From contig NC_081405.1 in assembly GCF_030272615.1 (NCBI RefSeq), positions 22,050,047-22,114,046 of the forward strand: a DNA stretch of 64,000 bases, in the 5' to 3' direction. This DNA is from Cryptomeria japonica. Lineage: Eukaryota > Streptophyta > Pinopsida > Cupressales > Cupressaceae. Position numbers and translations under genes: made by a program. A model generated the notes under the pieces. It was not told the origin of the DNA. It saw nothing but the letters and a program-made list of their open reading frames with translations, and searched no databases. Shown piece by piece: positions 35,231 through 47,594 of this stretch (position 1 is its first letter; each line of letters opens with the position of its first letter).

Positions 35231-37503
35231 GGGTTGTGTAGTTTAGGTTTTACTTTCTGCATTGTATATCATATCATTTAAGACACTGCATTACATATAG
35301 TTTCTTTTTTAAATGCATCACATTCTCAAATTTTTGGCAATTACATATAATAGCATCAATAAAACAAGGCAACTGTCCAAGGTTATCATTCATTTGCATC
35401 TAAGGGAAACAAGGGTCATTTCCTTTCTTAGATATTCGGACATGAAATCTTGAGGTCCTAAGGTCACTCATTTTCAACATTACCCTGTGACGACACTTTA
35501 CTTATGGTTGGGTAGTGATTTCACTATTTGAGACTTGTTAACCCACGCTCTATCAATTGCTATATCTCAAACACACAATAAATCTCTAATTCATTCTAGA
35601 CACCTAGTTGATCATACAACTAGTAAAAAATCTAAAATTCTACTTCAACACTGCTGTAATTATCACACCCAAGTAGGTTTCATTACTTACAAGTCAAGGC
35701 AAGAAAATAAAAAAAATAAAAAAAAATAAAAAAGCTATGCCAAATATCCATCTCAAGGCGAAAAAAGTAATGATATATAACTAAAATATAATGTATACAA
35801 ATGCGATAAAAATCTTGACTATGGGAACATACAAGTAACTCCATTAGGGTTGTGAATGCCTACTGACAATGGAGCAATATTTGAGAAATTACATTCTATA
35901 ACCTCGTCGGAGCTCTCAAGGCTTGCTGGCAGCGAGGTTCTATTCGGGATGCTTTTGAAGTTAGAAAAAACTATGTAGCTAGTCATATAGGATGATAAGG
36001 ATCTTTAGTGAATACAAGAGCATGAATTAACTCATCTGCACACACATGGGCAAAAGAAGATCAAAGTTTCAAGAACCAATGGGGAAGTTTTCTGAGTCTC
36101 TATTTGTAAAGCCTAGTCACTAAGTGTGTTGATTTGAATGATTTGAGGGACCTTAAAGATCGATTAACCACTTATCTATGAAATGTTTTGCACCTCTATT
36201 TCAATTGATGTATTACAAAGGTAAAAACAAACATAGTCAACCTTGTTCGAATAGGAAATGCATCTCCATCCTGCATGTTGCATTCACATAGGTCATGTCA
36301 AAAATTCATTTGTCTCCACATACATTCTGCAGATCATCATGTCATACAGGTCTCCACACTGGGGGCATAACTGAAAAAATCCAAAAACATTGAAAAATTC
36401 AAAATCCAAAAATAGTGAAAAACTCAAAATTCAAAAACATTAAAAAATCGAAAAAACAATAAAAAACATCCATATAATGTCCTGAAAAAATCAATCAAAA
36501 ACATCCATATACGATCCTTAAAAAATCAATCAAAAACATTCAAATATCAATCTACATAAACCAAAAACATCGAAAAGGCTCTTGGAAAAGAACTAAAAAT
36601 CGAAAATCAATCAATCAGAAAAACTTGTAATAAAATGTCTTATGAGAAACAAATACCCTAGCAGATATCCAGCAAACACTTTGCATGAAGTTAACAAAGG
36701 ATATGACTATCCAGTCAAACATTTGCAATCAACTGATCAAATCATCTTATCAATCGTATCATATCCATATCAACGTGATCATTATCTTGTCTTAAACAGA
36801 AGAGGATACACTCAAAATCAGATAGGTCAGTCTTAAATGGGGTCCGCAACTTTCTGAGATCAGACATTATCAACCATCACATCAAGCAACTTAGAATGAA
36901 GGCACAAGGTCAGTATAGCTGCTGAATTTTGTCTGAGTCGGTCTTTATCTTTTATAATTTGGCAACAGATATTGTTCCTATGCTACTCAGGGATGTCCAC
37001 AAGTGACTAGAGGAGCCATGATGGACATTATCTTTTTCTTTGTTTGCTGCTTGTCTACTACGTGTTTGTTTCTTCAATGAGATATCTTTACATCTTGGTT
37101 CCTTATACCCTGATGTGCTAAGCTCCATTGTTCATAATAAGGTTCAGTGATGAATATATTGCGCAATAAAAAAATAATGACACAGGTTCGTGATTCATTC
37201 AATTTCATTCTCAATCATCTTCAATTCCTTCTAATTCTCACCTAAAATTATTCTATTTCATTATTTCATCAATCTATTCTCTCATATTATATCTCAATAT
37301 CATCTTCACATCACCTATCTCTATCTTTAATCAACTAACCATTCTTCTATCTTTCATCTCACATTCTTCTTTTTTCAAGAGATCATTCATGTCTTTAATG
37401 CACAAACAATCTCTTGAGGGGGCATTACACCCTAAGTATCACCAGGGCATACTGGGGCAGAACTTTTTATTTTCCTTGAAACAACATCGTTTCGGCATTG
37501 TCT
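35231..37503 (+). other. 3' non-coding region of element C
   Basis: About 2.3 kb between integrase and PPT with no convincing coding frame. It includes a stretch of short repeated phrases (AAAAACAT...TCAAAA, about 36370-36620) and A-rich runs near 35705. Such long 3' parts are typical of Tat-type elements. Confidence 0.6.
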
Positions 37504-37517
37504 CAAAGAGAGGAAAA
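37504..37517 (+). other. Polypurine tract of element C
   Basis: CAAAGAGAGGAAAA directly before the 3' LTR. Confidence 0.8.
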
Positions 37518-38798
37518 TGTAGACACCTAAAAATGTCTCATTGATCATGTACTAATTATTCCACTAATTGATTAAATAATTCTTTAATTATTTAATTAAG
37601 TTAATTAATCTTATTCTTCTAATTTCATATTTCCTTGTCATCTTAATAATTATTCCATCTTCTATTTCTATCATCATTTAATCATTTTCTAAATATTAAT
37701 TAAATATTTATTATTTAATTAATTCTGATTAATTCCCCAATTTAAATAATCTTTATTATTTAAATTAATTAATTCTCAATTTCTATCTCTAATCATTTAA
37801 TCATTTACCTATTTTCTAAATATTAATTAAATATTTATTATTTAATTAATTGTGATTTAATCCTTTAAATTAAATAATCTTTATTATTTAATTAAATTCT
37901 ATTTCTAAATAATTAAATAGTTTCTTTAAATTATTTAATTAACTAATTCTTTCTTTTAATTTCATTAATTCTTCCATTTCCAAATCCCCAGATTCTATTT
38001 TCATTTAATTTCATATTCTTCTAATTTCTTCCAAATTCAAATACATGTGCATGATTTCAAAAACCAAATTGAAAATCAAAGTCAAGTTCTAGATATATTC
38101 AAATACTAATTTGAATTTAAATAAATTCAATTATTTGAATAAATCTCATGCAAAGATTAAACTGAAAATCTAAGTTAAAATGCAAGCACATGCTAAATTA
38201 ATTAATTAAATCAATTAATTAATTAAATCATTTATCTCTTCAACTTCTATTTCCATCTTTTAGTTAGCTTTTTCTAAATTAAGCTTTCTTTGTCATCTTC
38301 TTAATTTTCTCCAATCATTCTTTTTCTTCCTTCAGTTAGCTTTTTCTCAATCAGTTGAATCCATTAATCTATTCAATCTATTGAGTTTCACTCCTACAAT
38401 CAACAGTTCAACTATCAATTTTCATTTGAGCTCACCTAAGTTCCACCTTTCAATCAATCTTCTCCAAAATTCTATAATTTGAGCATCCAATCTCCATTTT
38501 CAATCCTCCTCAATCTTGGAGAATTACTATAATCACGAACTTCGAATCTTTGTGTCACTTGCAAGTTACCAGCACAATATCTGAGAGCCATCATACCACA
38601 GAGAAGAGAAGAGCGATGGAAGCGATATGCAATCTTGGAATAGGGAGTTTGATTTGATTTGATTTATAAGTCTTATTTCTTGATATTGCATTATTTCATT
38701 GTCTTGTTTGTTAGATTCTTTGATTAGATAGGGATTCAAGATTTCCCTTTGATTTCTAATTGATACATTGTTGTTAAGATGAATTTTACATGAATACA
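37518..38798 (+). repeat. 3' LTR of element C
   Basis: 1,281-bp partner of 15694-16995, starting TGTAGACACC and ending GAATACA before the ATTTG duplication. Confidence 0.9.
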
Positions 38799-38803
38799 AT
38801 TTG

Positions 38804-39097
38804 GATGAAGCAGATGTTGAAGGATATAAGAGTTATTTGTGATGAGTGTATTTCTATATACTGTGACAATTCAAGTGCTATCAATATTTCAAAGAATTTG
38901 ATGTTGCATTCCAAGACAAAGCATATATCAATCAAGTTTACTTTCTTGAGAGAGAAAGTGAATTAGAAAAAAGTCAAATTGGAGTATGTATCTACAAAGG
39001 AATAAGTTGCAGATATCTTTACGAAGCCTTTGCCTAAAGATACTTTTGAGTATCTTAGAGAGAATTAGGGGTAATTGTCCCTCCTAATAAGAACTAA
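38804..39097 (+). pseudogene. Element B RNase H end (part 3 of 3)
   Basis: Resumes after element C as WMKQMLKDIRVIC, then YCDNSSAINISKN, HSKTKHISIKF and ADIFTKPLPKDTFEYL, ending in a shifted frame LGVIVPPNKN with TAA at 39095-39097. It carries stops (TAG near 38964, TAA near 39003) and a one-base loss near 39066. Confidence 0.88.
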
Positions 39098-39402
39098 GAT
39101 GCATGGATTTGCATCAGTTCGGTGAACTTCACAGAGATATCTTGTGATCTAGATTGATGAGTGAGGCTTCTACTTAGGGGGAGTAGTCAGTGTTGGTGTT
39201 CAGATTTGTGGTGAGGGAATACCGATTCCTGAAACTTTGTCATGGATGTCAAAGGGGGAGAGAAGCATGTGAAAAATCCTAAATAATTTTGAGTTGTCTA
39301 TCTAAGGGGGAGTTGATCCTTGTGATTTTGAGGGAGATTGTTGTGAGTTGATTTCTTTCTTTGCATTGATTATTTTTCGCATTCATGTGTTTCCATCAAT
39401 AC
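39098..39402 (+). other. Element B 3' non-coding region with repeated PPT-like tracts
   Basis: No coding frame. G-rich tracts of the form AAGGGGGAG recur at about 39176, 39250, 39303 and 39330, before the functional tract at 39403. Confidence 0.7.
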
Positions 39403-39415
39403 CAAAGGGGGGTAT
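39403..39415 (+). other. Polypurine tract of element B
   Basis: CAAAGGGGGGTAT lies directly before the 3' LTR as defined by the 5' LTR and the target duplication. A second tract, AAGGGGGAGAT, lies just inside the LTR at 39426-39436. Confidence 0.8.
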
Positions 39416-40829
39416 TTTTGGATGTAAGGGGGAGATTGTTGGATGTTGCTGAGAGTTTGTTGGAATGATGTGTTGTCATTGATGCCAACATTTCCTTCTA
39501 TGTATTACAGTGTTGCAATCAGATTAAATGAATTGGTTTGGTTAGTGTGTTGTAGATGAGCTGATGTAGTTTAATGGGTTTAGAGATAAGTATCTCTAGT
39601 TGATTTAGCATAATTTTTAGTGGTCCACATGATGATTTGATCAAGTTATGAGATCTAGTATTGAGGATGTTATTTAGTTGTTCATGTTATTCGGTATGTT
39701 GGTTTGTGCTCCGAATTGCTCCAGAATTGCTATATCTTTAGTTGTGAATGTATGGGATTTATTTTGGATGTTGATGTGTATCCTCAGTTTGATTGGTTCA
39801 TGATTTGGATGTCGACAAGTGAATCTTTCATGTTGACAGTTAGTTTTGATGTTGTTCTCGATCTCCGATGGTGAGATGGTGATGATTCCGGTAATTCGAG
39901 TTATCGTGATTATTGTAATGCAATTCATGTTGCTTGTGAATATTTATAGATCATGTTCTATATGTATTCATGGTCTGCATTGATTATTGTGCACGTTATT
40001 GAAGATTTTCCTTGTCCAGTGATGTTTCTTGTGTTATGCAACATTCTTGGTGATTGTAGTGTGTTGTAGATGATTGAGGCATGATTCTTAGAGGTGTTTC
40101 ATATTTGTGGCATTGATTTGGGTCCAGACTATATCTTAGCCAACATTGTTTTGGTCCGCATATATTGTTGTAGTGTGTGAGGATATCATTTTATAATTTG
40201 TATTGAGGGTTTGGCCAACCTTGAAATATAGGTTGATGGTTTGTATAAATATATGAAATACTCATGTAAGACGTATGTCTGCGAGTGTTTGCATTGTCTA
40301 TGTGAGTGTATGATTGAATTGGATGTGCGAACAAGTGATTTGATCTTTCAAAAGTGTGAAGAAGAGAAGTATTGTAGAGTAGACAATGTGCTTAACCAGA
40401 ATTGTACTCAAGCATTTGGAGATGCTATTTTCACAGTTCATATGATCTGGATTGTAGTCTGAATGTCTTTGTAAGTCAGTGAAACTTCCTTTAAGGAAGT
40501 GAGCCTTCCCTTAAGGTTGTAGTCTTTCTGGGTTTCTTATTTTGAGTAGTGAGCTCTAGGCGGTGTGCTTGAATGTATGCACATTCCCATTTTAATATTC
40601 ACATTTAATCCTAATAGGGTATTATCTCATTATGGGTATGTTCCCATCGTGGTTTTTCCCTTAACCAAGTTTTCCATGTCAGAAATCTTGGTGTTATGTG
40701 TGTTATTGATGTGGTGTTGTTTCATACTTTAACTGTTAATTAATAGATTTGTTTTGTGGTTTCAAGTTACAATACTTTTTGGTGCAAATTGATTCACCCC
40801 CCTCTTAGTTTGATGCATTGTTGCCAACA
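39416..40829 (+). repeat. 3' LTR of element B
   Basis: 1,414-bp partner of 7771-9157. It begins TTTTGGATGTAAGGGGG (the 5' copy has TGTTGGATG) and ends TTGCCAACA before CTTCC. An extra short duplicate near 40480-40515 (AAGTCAGTGA/GAAGTGAGCC) is not in the 5' copy. Confidence 0.88.
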
Positions 40830-41510
40830 CTTCCACCATGACCTCTTTCTCTCTTATTGATTTCAATTCTTGTATTTAGCTTCTCCTCTATCATTAGGTA
40901 AAATTTATAAGAATCCCCAATTTAGTGGCTATTCTTACCAATCTTATCTCCTCTTGAATACTTGGATTGAATCCATTTATATAATAGGCTACCTTCTCTT
41001 TCTTGGAATCATAATGGCCTATCCTGATTAGTACCCTATAGAACTCTTATGTGCATTACTTGAAGAACTTACCTTCTTATTTTAAACCTTGCATCTCCTT
41101 CAACAACTCTAACTCATAAACAATGAGAATGCACTATCTCTTCAAATTTTCAATCATTCGATCCCAACTTGTTATCTTTTGTTTTCCTTTTTCAATTTTG
41201 TTTAGTTTTACTTCCTTCCTCTAGATACTAGCATGACCTTTTGCCTAGGTCTTTTCAAATTTAACCATCATAGGATCTTCCACTTCCTCGTAGTTTAATT
41301 ATTCCTCCATATCATTGATCCAATTTATCATGTCTTATGGATTAGGATTTTAACAAAATGTAAAAACGTTAATATTTAGTCTTTTCCCAATCTTGGAAAT
41401 GACCTTTAATAATATATCTTGCTTAGGATCTCCTACTACATCTTATTATTATTAAAACTAGCTTTCTTCTACTTCATCTTCACTTTTATTTCTTCCCCTT
41501 GGCTTAAACC
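40830..41510 (-). pseudogene. Ty3/gypsy gag middle (G0)
   Basis: On the minus strand: FKPRGRNKSEDEVEES, then INWINDMEE, NYEEVEDPMMVKF, KGHASI, KITSWDRMIENLK, EFYRVLIRIGH and KVAYYINGFNPSIQEEIRL. This is the usual plant gypsy capsid order. Several stops are present. The right edge joins the gag N-terminus at 49135 across solo LTR G (SHRGF|KPRG); the left edge joins 7765 across element B. Confidence 0.85.
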
Positions 41511-41938
41511 TATTGGGAAAATGGTGTCTCAACCTTGCATTTAATGAGGTTACTATTTATAGTAATTTTGTGTTTGAGCATGAAACGGTGTGAAATTCTC
41601 CCTGAAGCTTTGGATTGGTTAGATAAGAATGCCGATAAATTTGCATCACAAGATCACAGCTATTTTTGAAGATATTAAAGTTTCTATTTTTGGAAGGTGT
41701 GATGAAAGGTTTAAATTTAATTTTGAGGAATTTAGACCCTCTAAAACATCTTGAAAAGTGGGTGTAAACGACATAATCGATTACGAGGTGATAGAGCACT
41801 TTGCGATCTTTCTAAGGCATCAAACAATTTGTCAATCGAACACCCGGTTCACAAGTTATGGCCTCTAAAAGTTTGGACTCCTGTAATAGGAAATATAAAA
41901 TTCCATCAGACACATAATTGAGTTGTAAAAGGGAGGAA

Positions 41939-42994
41939 TGTTGGTATTTTGGTATGGTTTTGTCATTGATGTCAACACCTACTAAATACACCTACTTTGG
42001 AGATCCAACAACATTCACCGACAAGTAGTAATCTGTGCAACAGTTACTGGTATATGATTCACCGACAGGATATATTGTTCACTGGTACCTGGAATGACAT
42101 GGAAGACACTTGGTAATGTCGAAGAAATCATGTGGACACTTTATTTTGAAGTAATAATCATTGGTATATTCATATTTGCATATTTTCTTTTACTGGCAAA
42201 TAGGTCCAGGTTATCTAGGGTTACACCGGCAGGTTTATCTTTTCCAGATCAGCATGGCAGGCTATGGAGATGATTTATTATTGTTGTAAATGCATTAAGC
42301 CAACATGTTTAATCGGTTATTGCATCGGATATTATATTATTTGTAAAATGTTTCTATTATAATATCTTGTAGAGTCGACCTACTAAAATTGGTCTTAGGG
42401 TATGGTATAAATGTAAGATCTTATTTGTAAAGATCAAGTGTGGAATGCGAAAAATATTTAAGTGAAGGTATATGCGAGATCAAGCAGACGCATACATGAA
42501 GACATCATTTGAAGGTGAAGTTAGGTTTTTGTAGAAGCATATCAGCATTACACTGGTACTGAATCCAGCATATGAAGATGTTATTTTGTGCAGTACATTC
42601 TTATTGGATTTAACTATCCAACTGTAGTCAGTGTGACTCCCATTTGTGATTGAGCAGTGAGCTCTAGGTTGTTGGCCTTTCTGCATGTGCAGACCCCTTT
42701 TGTACACTTACTATCTGCAATAGTATCATCTGATTGTGGGTAAGGTTTCCCACCGTGGTTTTTCCCCTTACAGGGTTTCCATGTACATATATTGTTGTCA
42801 TGTGTTGTGGATGACTTTATGTTTATGTTTCATGCATTAATCCTTACCGGTATAGTGATTTACTGTTAACACTATCTACTAGCATACTTAACTAGTTTAC
42901 CGGCATTAAGCATTAAGTGGTTAATCAGTTTTGGTTTGAATTTATTAGACAACTAATTCAACCCCCCCCTCTCAGTTGTCTCCAGGACCTAACA
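41939..42994 (+). repeat. 5' LTR of element F
   Basis: 1,056 bp, TGTTGGTATTTTGG...CCTAACA. I count about seven differences from the 3' LTR in the first 120 bases, most of them transitions. The shared CACCCCCCCTCTCAG-type motif (here ACCCCCCCCTCTCAG) lies at 42961-42975. Confidence 0.93.
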
Positions 42995-42996
42995 AT

Positions 42997-43008
42997 TGGT
43001 ATCTGAGC
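42997..43008 (+). other. Primer binding site of element F
   Basis: TGGTATCTGAGC, one mismatch from the copia initiator-Met site, two bases after the LTR. Confidence 0.88.
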
Positions 43009-43051
43009 TTAGTCCTCTTTTTGTAGAAGTTTAACAACTTGAGGAGATCCA

Positions 43052-46000
43052 ATGTCTACTAATTATTTCAAGAAGGACAGTCCCAAACTTGATGGAACCA
43101 ACTATGGGATATGGAAGATCAGAATGGAGACACATTTGAATTACATCGATAAAGACATCTGGGAAATTACTAAAAATGGTTATACTACTGTTGTAGCTGG
43201 TCAGACTGCTCCAACCACCTTAGCCAAAGATGAAGAAAATGATTGCAAAGCAAGAGAAGCACTCTTGAGCGCATTATCAGATCAACAAATCATGGGATTA
43301 TCAGATAGGTCTACTGCTAAAGCTATTTGGGATCATTTGAAAACACTGAATGAAGGAGATTCCACAATCAAAATTGCAAAACTTGAAAGCTTCCGAGTCA
43401 GGTATGAACATCTGAAAATGGAAGAAGATGAAAGGATTTCTACTTTTATGGAAAGAGTAAATGAAATTGTTTTGGGTATCAAATGTTGTGGAGGAACCTT
43501 GAGTGAGGATGAGATTGTTTCAAAAATCTTAAGAGGTTTGCCACCAGTATATAAAATGAAGGTTACTGCTATAAATGAGTTGAGAACAATGCCTAATACA
43601 TCAGTAACTAGGGATACATTGATTGGAAAACTTTCAGCTTTTGAAATTGAGGAATTTGGTCATGTTGCTACTATAAAGACTGATTTGGCCTTTAAAGCAT
43701 CAACATCATTTGCTCCATCATTTGACAAATCAGACTGGAGAGCCTTTTATGCAATAGAACTTGAAGAAACCAGGAAGGAGAATGAAGAGCTTGAAGAACT
43801 TGAAGCACTATTTGCAAAGAAAATGCCAAAAGGTCCAATTGGAAGTAAGTATGAAGGTAAAACACCCTTTAAATGTTTTAACTGCAATAAGATTGGTCAT
43901 ATGGCTTCAAGATGCCCTAATTGACATGCTAGACTAAGAGAAGAAGCTAGAAGAACATACAAGCCTAATCCTGAATATTAGAGATACAAATTTAAGAAGA
44001 ACAAAGATAAATCTTTGTTACATTGCTGATGAAGGTGTGACTGATGATTCTGATGAGGATCCAGCAAACAATGGATGGGTTTTTGTTGCTATAACAGAAG
44101 ATCAACTGACACCTATTGCTCAACCAGTAGAACAAGCCCTAGCAGCTAAAGTTGAATCAAAGGATGAATGGATTATTGACTTAGGATGCTCACATCATAT
44201 GACTAGAGACAAAGGTAAATTCTTGAACTTTCAAGAATACAATGGAGGTTTAGTAAGATTTGGAGATGACAAAGCCTGTTCAATCAAAGGTAAGGGTTCA
44301 ATATCTCTTGATGGTAAACATAACATTGACAATGTCTACTATGTTGAAGGATTAAAGCATAATATTTTAAGTGTTGGTCAATTAGTTGAGAAAGGTTTTC
44401 AGTTACAATTTAAAAATGGAAAATGCAAAATCATGAATAGAATTGGTTTGGAAATTGCAACCGGTAATCAGACTAGAGGTAATATGTTTCATTTGAAGAA
44501 GAATGAAAAGGCATGCTTAATTGCACATATAGATGAAAGTTGGTTATGGCATAAGAGACTATGTCATGTAAATTTTGATTGCATGGTAAAAATCAGTACT
44601 TCTAAGGCAATTAGAGATCTACCTAAAATTGTGAAACCTCATAATACAATTTGCAAGGAATGTCATTTTGGTAAACAAGTTAGAGCTAGTTTCAAAAGTA
44701 TTCCAAAAAAATCCAATAATGCTCTTGATTTAATTCACACTGAATTATGTGGTCTAGCTAGAACTAAAAGCTTACAAGGTGATAGATATTTCATGCTAAT
44801 TATTGATGATTATTCTAGAATGTGTTGGGTTACTTTTCTCAGAGAAAAATTAGAAGCACTTGGCAAGTTCAAACTATTCAAAGCAATGGTTGAAAATGAA
44901 ACCGGTAAGAAAATCAAATGTTTAAGATCAGATCAAGGAGGAGAATTCACATCTAAGGACTTTAATATATTCTACGAAGTGAATGGAATCAAAAGACAGT
45001 TATCAGCACCTCGGACACCACAACAAAATGGAGTTGTTGAAAGGAAAAATAGAACTATCTTGGATGCAGTAAGAAGTATGTTATCAGAAGCAAATCTACC
45101 ACATGTGTACTGGAGAGAGGCAGTAAGCACTGCTGTCTATACATTCAATAAAGTTCACATCAAAGGTGAAACTGGTAAGACCCCTCATGAACTATGGTTT
45201 GGTAATATTCCTACTCTTAAGTATTTCAGAATTTTTGGAAGTAAATGTTATATTAGAAGAGATGAGTATATTGGCAAATTTGATCCTAGAAGTGATGAAG
45301 GAATATTTCTTGGTTATTCATCTAAGAGCAAGGCATATAGATGTTTTAAAAAAAGATTGCAGAAAATTGTTGAGAGTACAAATGTAAAGATTGATGAACA
45401 ATTCAGAGGAATTTCAAGGTATATAGACTCTGAACCAGAAACATAAGTTATGACAAATGAACCTACATTGAATCCACCAGTACAGAATGAAGATCTAGTT
45501 ACCTCGGTATCATTAGAGGATTCCACAGTAATTGAAGAACAACAACAAACTAAGGCACCCCGGTATGTAAGACTGAATCATTCTGAAGATCAGATAATTG
45601 GAAACAAATTTAAAGGAGTTATGACAAGAGGAAGATTGGCAAATGAAGAGGTATGTCTTATTTCTCAAATTGAACCATCATCTATCAATGAGGCATGTGA
45701 AGATAAATTCTGGATTAAAGCTATGGAAGAAGAATTAGGACAAATTGAGAAAAATAATACTTGGACATTAGTTCCCCGGCCTAAAGATAAAAATGTAATT
45801 GGAACCAAATGGGTATTTAGAAACAAACTTAATGAAGATGGTAAGGTTGTCAGAAATAAAGCAAGACTAGTGTGTAAGGGATATTCTCAAAAAGAAGGAG
45901 TTGATTACAATGAAACCTTTGCACCGACAGCCAGAATTGAGGCAGTTAGATTATTCTTGGCTTTTGTAGCTCACAAGGATTACAAAGTTTATCAAATGGA

Positions 46001-47270
46001 TATTAAATGTGCATTTTTTAATGGAGATCTTGAAGAGGAAGTTTATATTGAACAACCTGATGGGTTTTCTTTGACAGATGACAATGATATGGTTTGCTGG
46101 TTAAGAAAAGCTCTGTATGGATTGAAACAAGCCCCAAGAGCTTGGTATGCAAGATTGGATAAGTATCTTTTAAAGATTGGTTTTACCAAAGGAAATGCAG
46201 ATAGCAATTTATATTACAAAGTAACTAATGATGACATCTTTATTATTGAAGTATTTGTTGATGATATAATCTTTGGAGGAGAAGATGGATTATGTAAAGA
46301 ATTTTCTCTTGAAATGTAGCAAGAATTTGAAATGTCTATGATTGGAGAAATAAAATTCTTTTTAGGATTGCAGATTGTACATACTGATAAAGGTATATTT
46401 TTGAGTCAATCTAAGTACTTGAAAGAACTACTTAAGAAATTTGGGATGGAGAACTCTAAACTAGTAAGCACACCTATGACTACAAATGACAAATTATCTC
46501 AAAAGGATGAATCTACACCTATTAATCCAACTAGATACAAATCTATGACAGGAGGTCTACTGTATTTGACACAAACCAGGCCTGATATTATGAATGCAGT
46601 ATGTATTGTTTCTAGATTTCAGAGTAATCCTAAGGAAAATCATGAATCAGCAGTGAAAAGGATTTTCCGGTACTTACAAGGCATAGAAAATCTTGGATTA
46701 TGGTATCCTAAAGATGAAAATTTTGATCTATGTGCATATACAAATGCAAACTGGGTAGGAGATGTGGATGATAGAAAAAGCACCACTGGAGGAGCATTCT
46801 TTCTTGGAAAGAGATTAGTTTCTTGGTTGAGTAAGAAACAAAGTTGTACATTTTTATCAACAGTAGAATCAGAATATGCTGCAGCAACAACAAACTATAC
46901 AGAGGTACTTTGGCATAAGCAAGTGTTGAAAGACATAAAGGTAAAATGCAAGGAACCTATTACTATATACTATGATAACACTACAACAATTGATAAATCT
47001 AAAAATCCAGTATTACATTCTAAAACAAAACATGTTTCTATCAAACTGAATTTTCTAAGGGAAAAAGTTGAAGAAAAAGAGATAAAACTGGTTTATGTGA
47101 ATACTAAAGAACAACTTGCAGATATTTTCACAAAACCTTTGCCTAAGGAAACTTTTGAGTATCTCAAAGATCAGCTTGGAGTCATACCACCACTGGTAGA
47201 GACTTTGATAGTTGATGATTGTCATCAACCGACAGAATTAAATGGACAAATCTTTTATTCCGGTATTTGA
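43052..47270 (+). pseudogene. Element F copia gag-pol polyprotein
   Basis: ATG at 43052 (MSTNYFKKDSPKLDGTNYG). Domain order: UBN2-type gag; zinc knuckle CFNCNKIGHMASRC; protease WIIDLGCSHHM, where the catalytic DSG is DLG (44178-44186, TCA to TTA); integrase (HKRLCHVNF, HTELCG with Glu for the first Asp, SDQGGEF, NGVVERKN); RT ([21 protein letters not shown] near 46255); RNase H ending ADIFTKPLPKETFEYL. Lesions are TGA 43922, TAG 43979, a frameshift between 43982 and 44020, TAA 45444, and TAG 46317, which aligns with a Gln in B. Protease and integrase would be inactive even without the stops. Confidence 0.93.
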
Positions 47271-47581
47271 TGAGGAAGCTACTTCTTAGGGGGGAGTAGT
47301 TGGTATATTGAATTGATTGGTATTTTGTATGAACTTGACTTTTTGTGACTTTGGCATTTGATGTCAAAGGGGGAGAGATATCTATGGAAAAACACATTAT
47401 CTTTTTGTTAAGAAAAAGAGATTTTAGGGGAGAGATTTTGAAAAACACATTTAAGGGGAAATTGGTATGAAAGATTGGTATTGTTACTCCCAGGGGGAGA
47501 AATGGAGATTGTTGGTTTTTGTATTTGGCATTTCTATTTTGGCACTGTGATGGTTTTTCCATCTTGTGTTGCCATCAATGC

Positions 47582-47594
47582 CAAAGGGGGAGAT
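47582..47594 (+). other. Polypurine tract of element F
   Basis: CAAAGGGGGAGAT directly before the 3' LTR. Similar tracts recur upstream at about 47287, 47365, 47425 and 47491. Confidence 0.9.

Larger units (their letters stand above)
15694..38798 (+). mobile_element. Element C: Ty3/gypsy (Tat-type) retrotransposon, split by element D
   Basis: LTRs are at 15694-16995 and 37518-38798 (TGTAGACACC...ACA), with target duplication ATTTG at 15689-15693 and 38799-38803, inside element B RNase H. The order is long leader, gag, protease, RT, RNase H, a second RNase H, and integrase, then a long 3' non-coding part. Copia element D sits in the integrase. C without D is about 15.5 kb. The second RNase H after the first points to the Tat lineage. 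Confidence 0.9.
7771..40829 (+). mobile_element. Element B: Ty1/copia retrotransposon split by a solo LTR and a gypsy element
   Basis: LTRs are at 7771-9157 and 39416-40829, with target duplication CTTCC at 7766-7770 and 40830-40834. The gag-pol frame comes in three parts: 9214-12540, 15173-15692 and 38804-39097. Removing E (12545-15167) and C (15694-38798) restores the RT text ...CLDK|GIFISQ and the RNase H text ...CTQVI|WMKQ. It is inserted in gypsy G0 gag, whose frame also rejoins across it (GHGG|RINTRPCGD). B without its inserts is about 7.3 kb. Confidence 0.9.

Noticed and set aside
41560-41938. 5' untranslated leader of gypsy G0
   Set aside because: The AAACC duplication and rejoining of gag at 49130 show that this stretch is the left half of solo LTR G.
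9214-47270. TAG codons as programmed readthrough or a reassigned codon
   Set aside because: The stops sit at different places in sister copies and often at Trp as well as Gln codons; mutation explains them without recoding.
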